Of a stretch of 64,000 nt of DNA, positions 55,733 through 64,000 are shown piece after piece. Each line of letters starts with the position of its first letter. Position 1 is the first letter of the stretch. Made by a program: the position numbers and the translations under genes. The notes under the pieces are model-generated. The model was not told the origin of the DNA. It was given only the letters and a program-made list of their open reading frames with translations, and did not search any database. Origin of the DNA: Brachypterus glaber (taxonomy: Eukaryota; Arthropoda; Insecta; Coleoptera; Kateretidae); the NCBI GenBank assembly GCA_958510825.1, contig OY294046.1:2108001-2172000 (forward strand), written 5' to 3'.

Positions 55733-55970
55733 CAACGAACTAGAATAAGCATGTCATTTGTGAAAACTGACAAAAACGTAGCCAACATATACATTTGTCT
55801 GTCTTACTCGCACAGCTTTGTTCAAACAGAGACAACAATAACAGTTACTGGTAATTGTTATTGTTCAGGCCTGAATATACCTACTATTTGTTTACAAACA
55901 AACCGAGATGTTGGCGATACTTTATTTTAACGGTATGCGTATTCTAGAAAGAAGAGTTCTTAGTTCGTTG
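55733..55970 (-). mobile_element. hAT-type MITE family A, copy 9
   Basis: CAACGAACTAGAATAAGCAT...CTTAGTTCGTTG. Left subterminal 16 bp deleted, as in copy 4. Confidence 0.85.
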
Positions 55971-56110
55971 GCATATCCCCATGCTCTGTTTGTAATCAAA
56001 TCCCGGGGATATGGAAGCTGAGTCATATTTTGTCATCTTTTTTAACTTTTATCAAAGATGCACTGGCGACTAGCGGTCGCTTCTAATCAGTGCTGTATTT
56101 ACGCTACACT

Positions 56111-56861
56111 CATGAACAAACGAACAGCTTCCTCCTCCCTGGGATATGGTTATAATTATAGATAAAGGAACCTTAATAATAAAACATTGTAGATAATATT
56201 TAGCAAATATCAAGGTACATATTAACTTATCTTTAACTAAAGTAACTAATCTAGTTTATTATTTTGGTATTGTTTTTTAATTAGAATGTATTTACATATA
56301 TATTAATATTTATATATAACAATTATCATTATTTAAATGTCTAGAGAAATATTTTGTTACCATGGCATAGGCGTAACTATAGTTTACATCATCCCAACTG
56401 GCCAAACGAACATTACATGCGTTTTTTAATACCTATTAAAAATTGAAAATAAAAAATTAAGTTAAGGGACGTTCAGGGACGTAGCGAGAAAGATTTCGTG
56501 GAGGGGAAAGGTCAAAAATCACAACTTTTTTATCCTATATTACTAAGTTTACAAATTTTTTCCCTCAACAAAAAAGTGGATGACTAAAAAAACGCTTTTA
56601 TATTTTACTGCTTAAAAAATGTTGAAAATTCCTAGCTTTTTTATTTTTTTTTGTACAAAAAAGTTGTAGATTTCATGAAAAAGTTGCAAATTTCAAGAAC
56701 AAAAATCAGGGGAGGATGCAGAAGCGAGTTTTACGGGGGGTGGTTAGTTAAATTATTAATTTTAGCTATTTTCTTAAAAAAAAATAGTTCCTAAAAAACT
56801 GGGTTGCTCCCACCGCTCAGGCTCAAGATTCTCGATCATAAATAAGTTTTTAATTAACAAG
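56111..56861. other. AT-rich stretch
   Basis: CAGGGACGTAGCGAGAAAGA at 56475 is another hAT-like terminus without partner. No gene. Confidence 0.35.
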
Positions 56862-57352
56862 CCTAGTAACAATTTTTGTCAAGTCTTGAGCAAGTCAGGC
56901 TCAAGATTCTCGATCAAGTTACTGCGTCCAGATTTTGACAATTCTGGCGCAAGATACTGTCGACAGATTCTTGCTCAAGAATTATCAAAGTATTGCTACA
57001 GATACCTCGTCAAGATTCTTGGACATAACTTGAGCAAGAATGTAGCAAGAAAAATTGACAAGAAATCGAAAATCGATCTCTATCATGATCAAATCGTACT
57101 TATTAGAGTAGGTCAAGATTCTTGATCAAGAATCTTGTCAAATTGTTTGTCAAATTGCTTGCTACAGACTTGACGAACAGACTTGACAAACTATTGCTTA
57201 ACGCTCTGCTTCCAGAATCTTGCTAAAATCTTGCCCAAGTCTGGATACAGAATCTTGATTAATTCTCTTGCTCAAGAATTGTCCAATTCTTTACAAAGAA
57301 CTTTGTCAAGTACTCTGGTCAAGAAACTTATCCAAGTTCAATGTTACTAGGG
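56862..57352. mobile_element. palindromic-word element W3 (TCAAGAATCTTGA word)
   Basis: Ends CCTAGTAACAATTTTTGTC and TTCAATGTTACTAGGG. About 25 degenerate copies of CAAGATTCTTG/CAAGAATCTTG fill the interior. The open frame at 56886-57125 is a by-product. Confidence 0.65.
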
Positions 57353-57370
57353 AACATAATATACATTATA

Positions 57371-57894
57371 TATATTAAAAACCCTCTGGAAAATATGAAA
57401 AAAAAATTTAAAAAAAAATCCATTTTCAATACTAATTAAAAAGGAAGCTATTTAATCTGACCAATCCTGTTGCTGATGTTAAATTACCTACAAATTAGTT
57501 TTTCCCTACTTATTAGTAACTATGGTTGCATTTTAATTTTTGACGCGTGCATTGTTTGAGACTTTCAACTTTAGAATCTTTTTAGGTTATTATATTTTGA
57601 CAAAACCGACAGAGGCTACCAAATATTCTATTTTTATAGGGTCACTCCATCCGACGGTGGTTTTTTGACATTAATAAATATTTATGTCACATTAATCACC
57701 ATGTCAACCTACAGAATATGTACCCGCAATAATTAAATTTGCTTCCATAGCTACAAATTCAACTTTTAAATGTAATTTAACATCAGCAACAGTATTGGTC
57801 CACTTAAAGCGTTCTTATTTTTAAATTGAACGAAGATGGATTTTTTTGACATTTTTTTCATATTTTCCAGAGGGTTTTTAATATACCCTCAAAT
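57371..57894. mobile_element. fold-back element, ~150-bp arms
   Basis: TATATTAAAAACCCTCTGGA...CAGCAACAG-type left arm (reading CTGTTGCTGATGTTAAATTA) recurs inverted up to CCAGAGGGTTTTTAATATA. Ends 66 bp from the stop codon of the LRR gene. Confidence 0.7.
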
Positions 57895-57960
57895 TTCTGT
57901 ACGCGAGTTCCTTAACAGGCTATTAGGAACCTTTAAATGCAAAAAATATATACAGGATGA

Positions 57961-59787
57961 TCATCCGGAAAGAAGTTCAAATTGATCACCTCCATATTTT
58001 CTTTTCCTATAAAACACCAAAAATTTATAACTACTAACTCCACAAAACACAGTTACTGTCGAGACTATTAAAAGTATTATCCAGATGGAAACTCCCTCCG
58101 CGTGAGTCAATTTTTCCAGTACCACCTTATTTTCTTTATCGATTTGTTTTTCTATCTCTTTTTCTTCGTTACAATAGATACCTTCAATATTTTTCTTGTC
58201 GTAGCTAAAATTCTCGTGGATTTTAAAGGTTATAGTTTTATTTTGCAAAAAAGCGATCATTTTATGCAAAAATTCGCATGATAACAGGTTGGACTTTATG
58301 TTTATAACAGAAAGTGAAGGTAGATTTGAGATAATCGACTCGTACTGAATATTTTTTAGTTTATTTCCTGCTATATCCAACATATTCAAGTTCTTTAACG
58401 GTTTGAATAAATCAGAATTTACACTCCTTAATGAATTAAATGATATATTTAATATTTCCAGATCCGAAAAACTATTAAAAATATCCGATGACGTTTCTTC
58501 GATTTCGTTAAAAGACAAGTCCAATTTTTTTAAATTCCTTAAAGATTTAAAAATATTATTCGGCAACATTTTTAAATTATTATTGCTCAGAATCAACCAT
58601 TGAAGGTTCAATAACCCGTTAAATGAACCTTCGTTCAATGTCATATTATTTCCAGACAATTCTATATGCTTCAAAGAAGTAAAGTTTTTAAACTCATCAC
58701 TAGAAATTTCTCGAATTCTATTATTGTTTAAAATCAACGTTTGTAGCATTTTAAGATTACTTAAAATACTCAAGTCCTTTAAACTTAATTTATTATTAGC
58801 TAAATTTAAATACTGTAACGCGTACGTACTATTTAAATTTATATTTTTAAGTTGGTTATTTTCTAAATTTAAGTTTTGCAGATTTTGCATTCCAAGAAAA
58901 ACATTTTCCTCGATAAAAGTTATTCTGTTATCCTTGAAGTTAATTTCCTCTAAATTATTTAAAGTAACCATCATGTACGATTTTATCGATTGGAGTTGGT
59001 TACCTTCAAAGTTTATCCTTTTTAAAAGCTTTAATCCTTCCAAGGACATGCTTATATCAGTTATTTGGTTATGGCTGAGATTGATTTCTTCTAGTTCATA
59101 TGTGGAATTAACATTTATAAACTGGGGACCTCCTATTATAAAGTCTTTTTGCTGATTGTTGATGTTTAAATCAAAATTATGTGTTGGTTTTTTGCAGTTA
59201 AACGAAAAAGAGTTTAAATTAGGTAGTAAACATCTTTCTATGGCCAAAACTTTGAGGTTTGTCAACTCACACAAATGTATGTCTTTAATTCGTTTTATAG
59301 TGTTGTTTGCAATAGAAAAACGTTCTAAATTAGTCAAATCACTTAAAGCTCCAGCATCAATGTTTTCCAGGTTGTTGTTATCCAAACTAAGTTCATTCAG
59401 GTTTTCCAATCCTTTAAAAGTTTCTTTACGAACTCGAAACACCGTGTTTTTAATATTCAGGGACTTTAAATTCACAAAATTTTCAAAGGCTGAGTTTTGT
59501 TTGGAAGCGGTGAATGTCGAGTTCCAAATATTTAGTTCTTTTAGTTTTGGTATGTTGGCGAAAACCTTCGAGTTTATTCCTTTTAGGTTTGATTGGTCGA
59601 TTGTTAGAGATACTATATTGTCTATGGAGATTTCTTCTAGGATTTGGAGATTTGTGTTGTTTAATTTTTGGCAGAAAACTTTGAAGCCATATCCGTAATC
59701 AACGTCGAAGTCGAAGTCTTTATCACAGTGCACAGAATCTGCTTTGTGGGCTAGTCCCAATAGGCCGATCAAGACGAGTATTTTCAT
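57961..59787 (-). CDS. leucine-rich-repeat type I membrane protein
   Basis: 608 aa, one open exon. Signal peptide MKILVLIGLLGLAHKADS (residues 1-18), then about 18 LRRs of the LxxLxLxxNxL type from residue ~45 to ~510 (for example LNELSLDNNNLENI, LEEINLSHNQITDI, LKKLDLSFNEIEE). A cap with cysteines (LLSCEFLHKM...GIYCNEE) and one membrane helix (WIILLIVSTVTVFCGVSSY, ~567-585) follow, with a short basic tail KFLVFYRKRKYGG of about 20 residues. There is no TIR domain, so it is not a Toll receptor; the build fits cell-surface adhesion or receptor-like LRR proteins of insects. An acceptor TTTTATTTGTAG ends 5 nt before the ATG, so the 5'UTR is spliced. The ligand is unknown. The exact ortholog is not recognised. 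Confidence 0.9.
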   Translation of the reverse strand: MKILVLIGLLGLAHKADSVHCDKDFDFDVDYGYGFKVFCQKLNNTNLQILEEISIDNIVSLTIDQSNLKGINSKVFANIPKLKELNIWNSTFTASKQNSAFENFVNLKSLNIKNTVFRVRKETFKGLENLNELSLDNNNLENIDAGALSDLTNLERFSIANNTIKRIKDIHLCELTNLKVLAIERCLLPNLNSFSFNCKKPTHNFDLNINNQQKDFIIGGPQFINVNSTYELEEINLSHNQITDISMSLEGLKLLKRINFEGNQLQSIKSYMMVTLNNLEEINFKDNRITFIEENVFLGMQNLQNLNLENNQLKNINLNSTYALQYLNLANNKLSLKDLSILSNLKMLQTLILNNNRIREISSDEFKNFTSLKHIELSGNNMTLNEGSFNGLLNLQWLILSNNNLKMLPNNIFKSLRNLKKLDLSFNEIEETSSDIFNSFSDLEILNISFNSLRSVNSDLFKPLKNLNMLDIAGNKLKNIQYESIISNLPSLSVINIKSNLLSCEFLHKMIAFLQNKTITFKIHENFSYDKKNIEGIYCNEEKEIEKQIDKENKVVLEKLTHAEGVSIWIILLIVSTVTVFCGVSSYKFLVFYRKRKYGGDQFELLSG

Positions 59788-59791
59788 TTTA

Positions 59792-59804
59792 CCTACAAAT
59801 AAAA
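59792..59804 (-). promoter_or_regulatory. probable 5'UTR splice acceptor of the LRR gene
   Basis: TTTTATTTGTAG|GTAAA-ATG on the minus strand. It places the Penelope insertion at 59828 inside a 5'UTR intron instead of the mature leader. Confidence 0.5.
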
Positions 59805-59875
59805 ATATATAAGTAATATTTTATTATAAAGAACTTTCACTTTCGGGTTTAGACCGTGTTAATGGATTTTCACTT

Positions 59876-59916
59876 TCCGACGTTTCGTCTCTTACTACTA
59901 GAGACATCTTCAGGGA
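59876..59916 (-). ncRNA. hammerhead-ribozyme-like motif, PLE copy 3 left arm
   Basis: Same motif as at 6562-6602, minus strand. Confidence 0.5.
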
Positions 59917-59956
59917 TTAATCTGAAACTAAGTTTCGAATCAACTTGTGTCACTAT

Positions 59957-60150
59957 TTATGACGAGTTGTGGTTATTCACCCGTGACGAGCTTTTTCCTA
60001 TCAAAGACTTCCATATTGCAGGTAAGTGGTAACCAGTGTCCCGATTGATATTGTTAGGATGCTTGATGATTTCTATCGATTCCCGTATCTTCCTTGGCAT
60101 TTTTCTGTTTTCTGTTAATATTTGTTTTGTTTCAGACAAATTGATTTTAT
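59957..60150 (-). pseudogene. PLE GIY-YIG C-terminal fragment (left arm)
   Basis: HKINLSETKQILTENRKMPR ... ending VNNHNSS; lacks the GIY and YIG motifs. Preceded by a chimeric stretch read from the other arm. Confidence 0.85.
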
Positions 60151-60152
60151 GA

Positions 60153-60914
60153 CACTCGGTATACAGGAAGAAAACCCACACTGACAGATACCTAAACGCA
60201 TTTTCACATCACCATCCCTCTCAAAAACGCTCGGTAGTTAATTCACTTGTTCATAGGGCTTTCATGATTTCAGACAAGAATTCCCTAGACACAGAACTCC
60301 TTAAACTAACCAAAGCCTTGACCATGAACGGTTATACCAAAAAAGACATTAATAAGACCATATACAAATACAGAAATCCCAGACCCAAACAACAGGACAA
60401 TAGTGACAATGACAGACAGACACAAGTTATACTTCCCTATGTAAGCGGTATCACGGATAAAATAGGTAAACTTTTGAAAAAGTCAAATATTAAGCCTATA
60501 TTTCGGTCCAACCAAAAATTAGGTCAATGTTTGACTTCAACAAAAGACAAAATACCCCTGAGTTCAGAAGGCGTATATAAAATACCCTGCTCCTGTGGTA
60601 CGGTTTACATAGGTGAAACTAAGAGAAAAATTTCTACAAGACTTCAAGAGCATGAGCGCAATATAAGAAAGAAACAAAATTCCTTATCGGCAGTAGCCGA
60701 ACATGTACATGAAACAGGTCATAAAATCAATTTGTCTGAAACAAAACAAATATTAACAGAAAACAGAAAAATGCCAAGGAAGATACGGGAATCGATAGAA
60801 ATCATCAAGCATCCTAACAATATCAATCGGGACACTGGTTACCACTTACCTGCAATATGGAAGTCTTTGATAGGAAAAAGCTCGTCACGGGTGAATAACC
60901 ACAACTCGTCATAA
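60153..60914 (+). CDS. PLE RT-thumb / GIY-YIG fragment (right arm)
   Basis: Open from the junction (HSVYRKKTHTDRYLNAFSHH) through Met 60264 to TAA at 60914. Contains the complete GIY-YIG nuclease (GVYKIPCSCGTVYIGETKRK, RLQEHERNIRKKQ) but no RT catalytic motifs. 216 residues from the first Met, nearly identical to the copies at 6643 and 16938. As the reading frame is intact this insertion is recent. Confidence 0.85.
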   Translation, partial: HSVYRKKTHTDRYLNAFSHHHPSQKRSVVNSLVHRAFMISDKNSLDTELLKLTKALTMNGYTKKDINKTIYKYRNPRPKQQDNSDNDRQTQVILPYVSGITDKIGKLLKKSNIKPIFRSNQKLGQCLTSTKDKIPLSSEGVYKIPCSCGTVYIGETKRKISTRLQEHERNIRKKQNSLSAVAEHVHETGHKINLSETKQILTENRKMPRKIRESIEIIKHPNNINRDTGYHLPAIWKSLIGKSSSRVNNHNSS

Positions 60915-60954
60915 ATAGTGACACAAGTTGATTCGAAACTTAGTTTCAGATTAA

Positions 60955-60995
60955 TCCCTGAAGATGTCTCTAGTAGTAAGAGACGAAACGTCGGA
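60955..60995 (+). ncRNA. hammerhead-ribozyme-like motif, PLE copy 3 right arm
   Basis: Same motif, plus strand: CTGAAGA, GTCTCT/AGAGAC hairpin, GAAACGTC|GGA. A read-through transcript of the whole insertion would contain one sense and one antisense copy. Confidence 0.5.
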
Positions 60996-61094
60996 AAGTG
61001 AAAATCCATTAACACGGTCTAAACCCGAAAGTGAAAGTTCTTTATATCTTAATGGCCGTGAAAGCTTAAAATCTAAAATATAATATTTTATTAT

Positions 61095-61989
61095 TATACA
61101 GAGCGATTCACCAAACGAAAATGACTAGTTTTTTGAGTTTATTATTAAAGTTATCAAATAGTATATTAAAGTACTAGTTTCATAACATACGTTTTTAGCG
61201 CACGATTACAAATTTAGAAAACGAGCCGCTTGCGGCGAGTTTTCTAATGTACTAGTGCGCTAAAAACGTGTTATGAAACGAGTGCTTATTCAATTTTTTC
61301 TATTTTGCTCTAAAATTTAAAAAAAAAACTTACATTTAAATTAATGACTGATTTAGGGATTTTTGTTTTGGGTTGGCATTACAGTTTACACCATGTTTAA
61401 AATTCCAAGAACAAATTATATTTTGATATATTTTATAGTCATCTCTTGTCTTTTTCACTGCAATTAACCAAGACACAATTTCAACACGGTAAAAAATAAC
61501 CTAAACACAAAATTTTGTAGAAAATTAAACTTTAAAGTGACATTGACATTTACACAGAAAACGATAGGCTTTTCTCTATTGCCAACCCAAAAGAAAAAAA
61601 GTAGAGACCTCTTATGGGCCTAGAAGAACAAGCAAAATGCGTGTGATTATGAGCTTATAAGAAAAATAAAATTTAATCCAGTTAAGATATACCCAACCAG
61701 CTACAAGTGTGCTCAAACAAAAATTTACTACTGGCTTTTGTTTTCAAGAAACAAAGCATTTCATAATCATTTTAATTGATACTTTAACTAAAATAATTAA
61801 AAATAGTTAATTATTTTTTTTATCATTTTTCGGTAATCGGTTAAAAAACACTTAACATCCAAATACTTAAATACCTACTAAAACTACTTAATTTTGAAAT
61901 TCATTAACCCCTTAAGGACCAACCCATGAATTTATTGTATAATGTATGAAATATTTATCAGATATTACTATTATTGGTCCAAATAAGTT
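61095..61989. other. AT-rich stretch
   Basis: A hairpin at 61165-61285 (CTAGTTTCATAACATACGTT with ACGTGTTATGAAACGAGT, around CGAGCCGCTTGCGGCGAG). Otherwise nothing seen; no exon of the LRR gene could be fixed here. Confidence 0.4.
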
Positions 61990-62837
61990 CCCTAGTAGAA
62001 ATTTAACGTTAGAACAACGTTTTTTTAATGTTAGAAAACTGTATAAAAGTACGTTATAAAATATGTGTAAATGTCCCGCTTTTTAACGTTAGAATCAAAC
62101 GTTAGTTACAAACGTTAATCTAACGTTAGATTTTTAAGTTAGAAATAAGTTATAGGTAGGTTTGATTTTTAACTTTCGGAGGGGTGTGGCCAACTAGGAA
62201 ATTTCTACCTGCATCATAACATGGCAGCTGGAGACAAATTTATTCATATAAATAAATCTTAATGTATTTTATAATATTTTTAAACATAATTTCTTTACAT
62301 TTATTTATAAAAAATCCATCTTTTTAGGTGGCCCTAAATATTTTTCTTGTAATATGCTGTTATACTTCGATAAATACGTTTACCTCTCAGAAAAACTTTA
62401 TATTTAGTTAGTAAATATTTAATTAAACATTCAGAATCTTAAAATATATTTTTTCAATTCTAGTACAGTGTTGCCAGACTTACTATAATTTTGACTTTTG
62501 CGGAATAATGTTTTTTTAAACTTATTATAGAAATAATTAATAATTATCAAACCTAGGCACATAGCTGCTTGAAATGAGTAATTTCTACTATAGCTTACGT
62601 ATTAATAATGGAAATTTAAAAAATATTTAAAGTTAGAATAAGGTTAGAAAAAGGTTAGAATTTAGTTGGGAAACTAACATTAGATTTATGTATTTTATAA
62701 CGTTTTTGTCAAACGTTAGTTTTCAAGGTTAGATTTATATATTTTATAACGTTTTTGTATAACGTTTGAGACTAAACATAAAAATGTCACTAATCTAATG
62801 TTATGTTAAGTTAGATTTATCTACTTTTCTACCAGGG
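61990..62837. mobile_element. palindromic-word element W4, copy 2
   Basis: Ends CCCTAGTAGAAATTTAACG and TTTATCTACTTTTCTACCAGGGG. Clusters of degenerate TCTAACGTTAGA words at both flanks and a unique AT-rich centre. No ORF. Confidence 0.6.
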
Positions 62838-62984
62838 GTGTTTAAAAGTATATACCAAAAAACATTTTTTACGTAAAATTTTAGCGATAAATTTGAGGCC
62901 CTTTTTTCTACGTATCTGTGTCACATAAAATTTGAGAATAGTTGCGTTCGTCCATCGTCGTCCATCAGATATACACGGTGTATT

Positions 62985-64000
62985 TGAAATAGGGTCGGAA
63001 ATTTTAACAGATGATTCTACATCATAAAATATGACAAAAAGTTCCTATAAACATATGTCTAAAAATGCGTCATAAAGGAGCTACGACTCTTTGAAAGTGG
63101 CTAAAAAAATCGGTTTTTATTTAATAACTCAGGAACCCTTTGAGATATATCAACGAGGTTTTGCACGTCAACTAATCCTACCAAGGCCCGTTTTATGTGT
63201 TATTTTCATGTACTTATTTCAACCAGGGGTGTGCGACACGGGGGGGGCTTATCAGTTTTTTGTCCCAAACTTTTTTCTGTGTAACTTTTTTGCAATTTTA
63301 TTTTTGAAATATGATTCCCCAGGTCAAAATACATAAAAAAGGTACTCTTGTTGTAATACTGTAGGATTAACCGTTTTCGAGAAAAATTCATTTGAAGGTG
63401 AAATTCCACGGTTCGAGGACGAAAAATTAAATACTAAAATGTCGAAAACCAAAATTTTAATGATGCTTTGTTATTCTAGATCAAAAACTAAGAAAAAAAG
63501 TTTCCATACATGTAGGTCGAAAAAACGCTTTTAAAGCTACCATAGCCCTTTAAAAATGGTGCATATTTAGGAGACCATAGCTCCATTAGGATTCATTTTT
63601 GGAAGTACCCGTATATGAGGTTTTTTTCTTAGTTTTTAATGTACATTCGCCCCACATCATTAAAATTTTGGTTTTCAACATTTTAGTATTTAATTTTTCG
63701 TCCTCAAACCGTGGAATTTCAACTTCAAATGAATTTTTCTCGAAAACGGTTAATCCTACAGTATTACAACAAGAGTACCTTTTTTATGTATTTTGACCTG
63801 GGGAATCATATTTCAAAAATAAAATTGCAAAAAAGTTACACAGAAAAAAGTTTGGGACAAAAAACTGATAAGGCCCCCCCCCGTTTCGCACACCCCTGGT
63901 TTAAATAAGTACGTGAAAATGACATACAAAGATGGGCCTTATTAGGATTAATTCACGTGCAAAACCTCGTTAATATATCTCAAAGGGTTCCTGAGTTATT
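62985..64000. mobile_element. palindromic repeat family G, large copy running off the window
   Basis: The left arm (to about 63540) and right arm (from about 63600) are near-identical inverted repeats: AAATTCATTTGAAGGTGAAA, GTACTCTTGTTGTAATACTG and CAGGGGTGTGCGACACGGGG with their inverses. The right arm is not finished at base 64000. The mirrored open frames at 63206-63409 and 63711-63908 are the two arms of the hairpin. Confidence 0.75.

Larger units (their letters stand above)
55328..55970 (-). mobile_element. composite of two hAT-type MITEs, 643 bp
   Basis: MITE copies 8 (55328-55577) and 9 (55733-55970), same orientation, enclose a 155-bp unrelated segment. A perfect 8-bp duplication GCATATCC lies at 55320-55327 and 55971-55978, i.e. 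at the outer ends only. The inner flanks (ACAATTTC, ACGAAAAG) match neither each other nor the outer ones. Confidence 0.8.
55240..56110. repeat. older inverted-repeat element hosting the composite MITE
   Basis: GTCGCCAGTGTATCTCTGAT...AAAATATGACTCAT at the left recurs inverted as ATGAGTCATATTTTG-like sequence (GAGTCATATTTTGTCATC...GCACTGGCGAC) at the right. The loop GCATATCCCC...GGGGATATG is where the composite element sits. Confidence 0.65.
59828..61080. mobile_element. Penelope-like element copy 3, head-to-head double insertion
   Basis: Two PLE 3' parts in opposite orientation meet at 60151-60153 over a shared GAC. The 14-bp duplication TAATATTTTATTAT flanks the whole at 59814-59827 and 61081-61094. 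The arms 59828-60151 and about 60719-61053 are near-perfect inverted repeats. Only the right end carries the extra tail ATCTTAATGGCCGTGAAAGC. Confidence 0.93.

Noticed and set aside
58403..59698. Plus-strand open frames of 66-180 aa across the LRR gene
   Set aside because: Antisense shadows of the regular LRR codons; no domain and no splice logic.
59957..60181. A 74-aa protein starting MWVFFLYTECH
   Set aside because: The first residues are read from the opposite arm of the head-to-head Penelope insertion; the start is a junction artefact.
63206..63908. Two similar 65-67-aa proteins on opposite strands
   Set aside because: They are the two arms of one non-coding palindrome.

Overview
The window is AT-rich (roughly 70 percent A+T by eye) eukaryotic DNA, almost certainly from an insect. 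The grounds are intron-split host genes with GT/AG borders, secreted low-complexity proteins of insect type, and the mobile-element mix: Penelope-like elements, an I/Jockey-type LINE with RNase H, hAT, PIF/Harbinger and TA-target MITEs, and a tRNA-derived SINE. A beetle is a plausible guess, but nothing seen here proves it. There are no operons, CRISPR arrays or prokaryotic features.

Three host genes can be supported. (1) On the minus strand at 11118-15084 lie two exons of a large secreted, acidic, disordered protein with three Cys-Cys-x-x-Cys-Cys modules; its first exon was not found. (2) On the plus strand a five-exon gene (30441-30461, 41758-41890, 44863-45110, 46713-46865, 47273-47467) encodes a secreted Lys/His/Gly-rich protein of about 249 aa that resembles the insect DUF4779 family. 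Its first intron would be 11.3 kb and is full of transposons. (3) On the minus strand at 57961-59787 lies a single-exon coding region for a 608-aa leucine-rich-repeat type I membrane protein. A possible first exon of another secreted protein is at 51759-51849.

Nearly everything else is mobile DNA, much of it nested. Regions: 0-2 kb, permuted TIR modules that recur at 53.0-54.4 kb; 3.4-4.3 kb and 38.1-39.0 kb, inverted copies of a TA-target MITE; 6.5-7.7, 16.8-18.1 and 59.8-61.1 kb, three Penelope-like (RT plus GIY-YIG) copies, two bounded by 14-15 bp target-site duplications; 10.6, 26.9 and 34.2 kb, a two-hairpin element; nine copies of a ~250-bp hAT-type MITE; three copies of a second hAT-type MITE; 24.3-25.6 kb, a 5'-truncated LINE with 12-bp target-site duplications; 30.8-31.7 kb, a deleted PIF/Harbinger element that keeps pieces of both its genes; 39.8 kb, a SINE; and several long palindromes.

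The most notable signals are: a 643-bp composite of two hAT MITEs sharing one outer 8-bp target duplication (55.3-56.0 kb); a set of elements whose interiors are saturated with degenerate copies of one short palindrome per family; an exon-derived 145-bp higher-order repeat beside a decayed duplicate exon (45.1-45.8 kb); a minisatellite with seven CACGTG E-boxes in an intron (46.3 kb); and a head-to-head Penelope insertion 40 bp upstream of the LRR start codon. All calls rest on reading the sequence. No database search was run.
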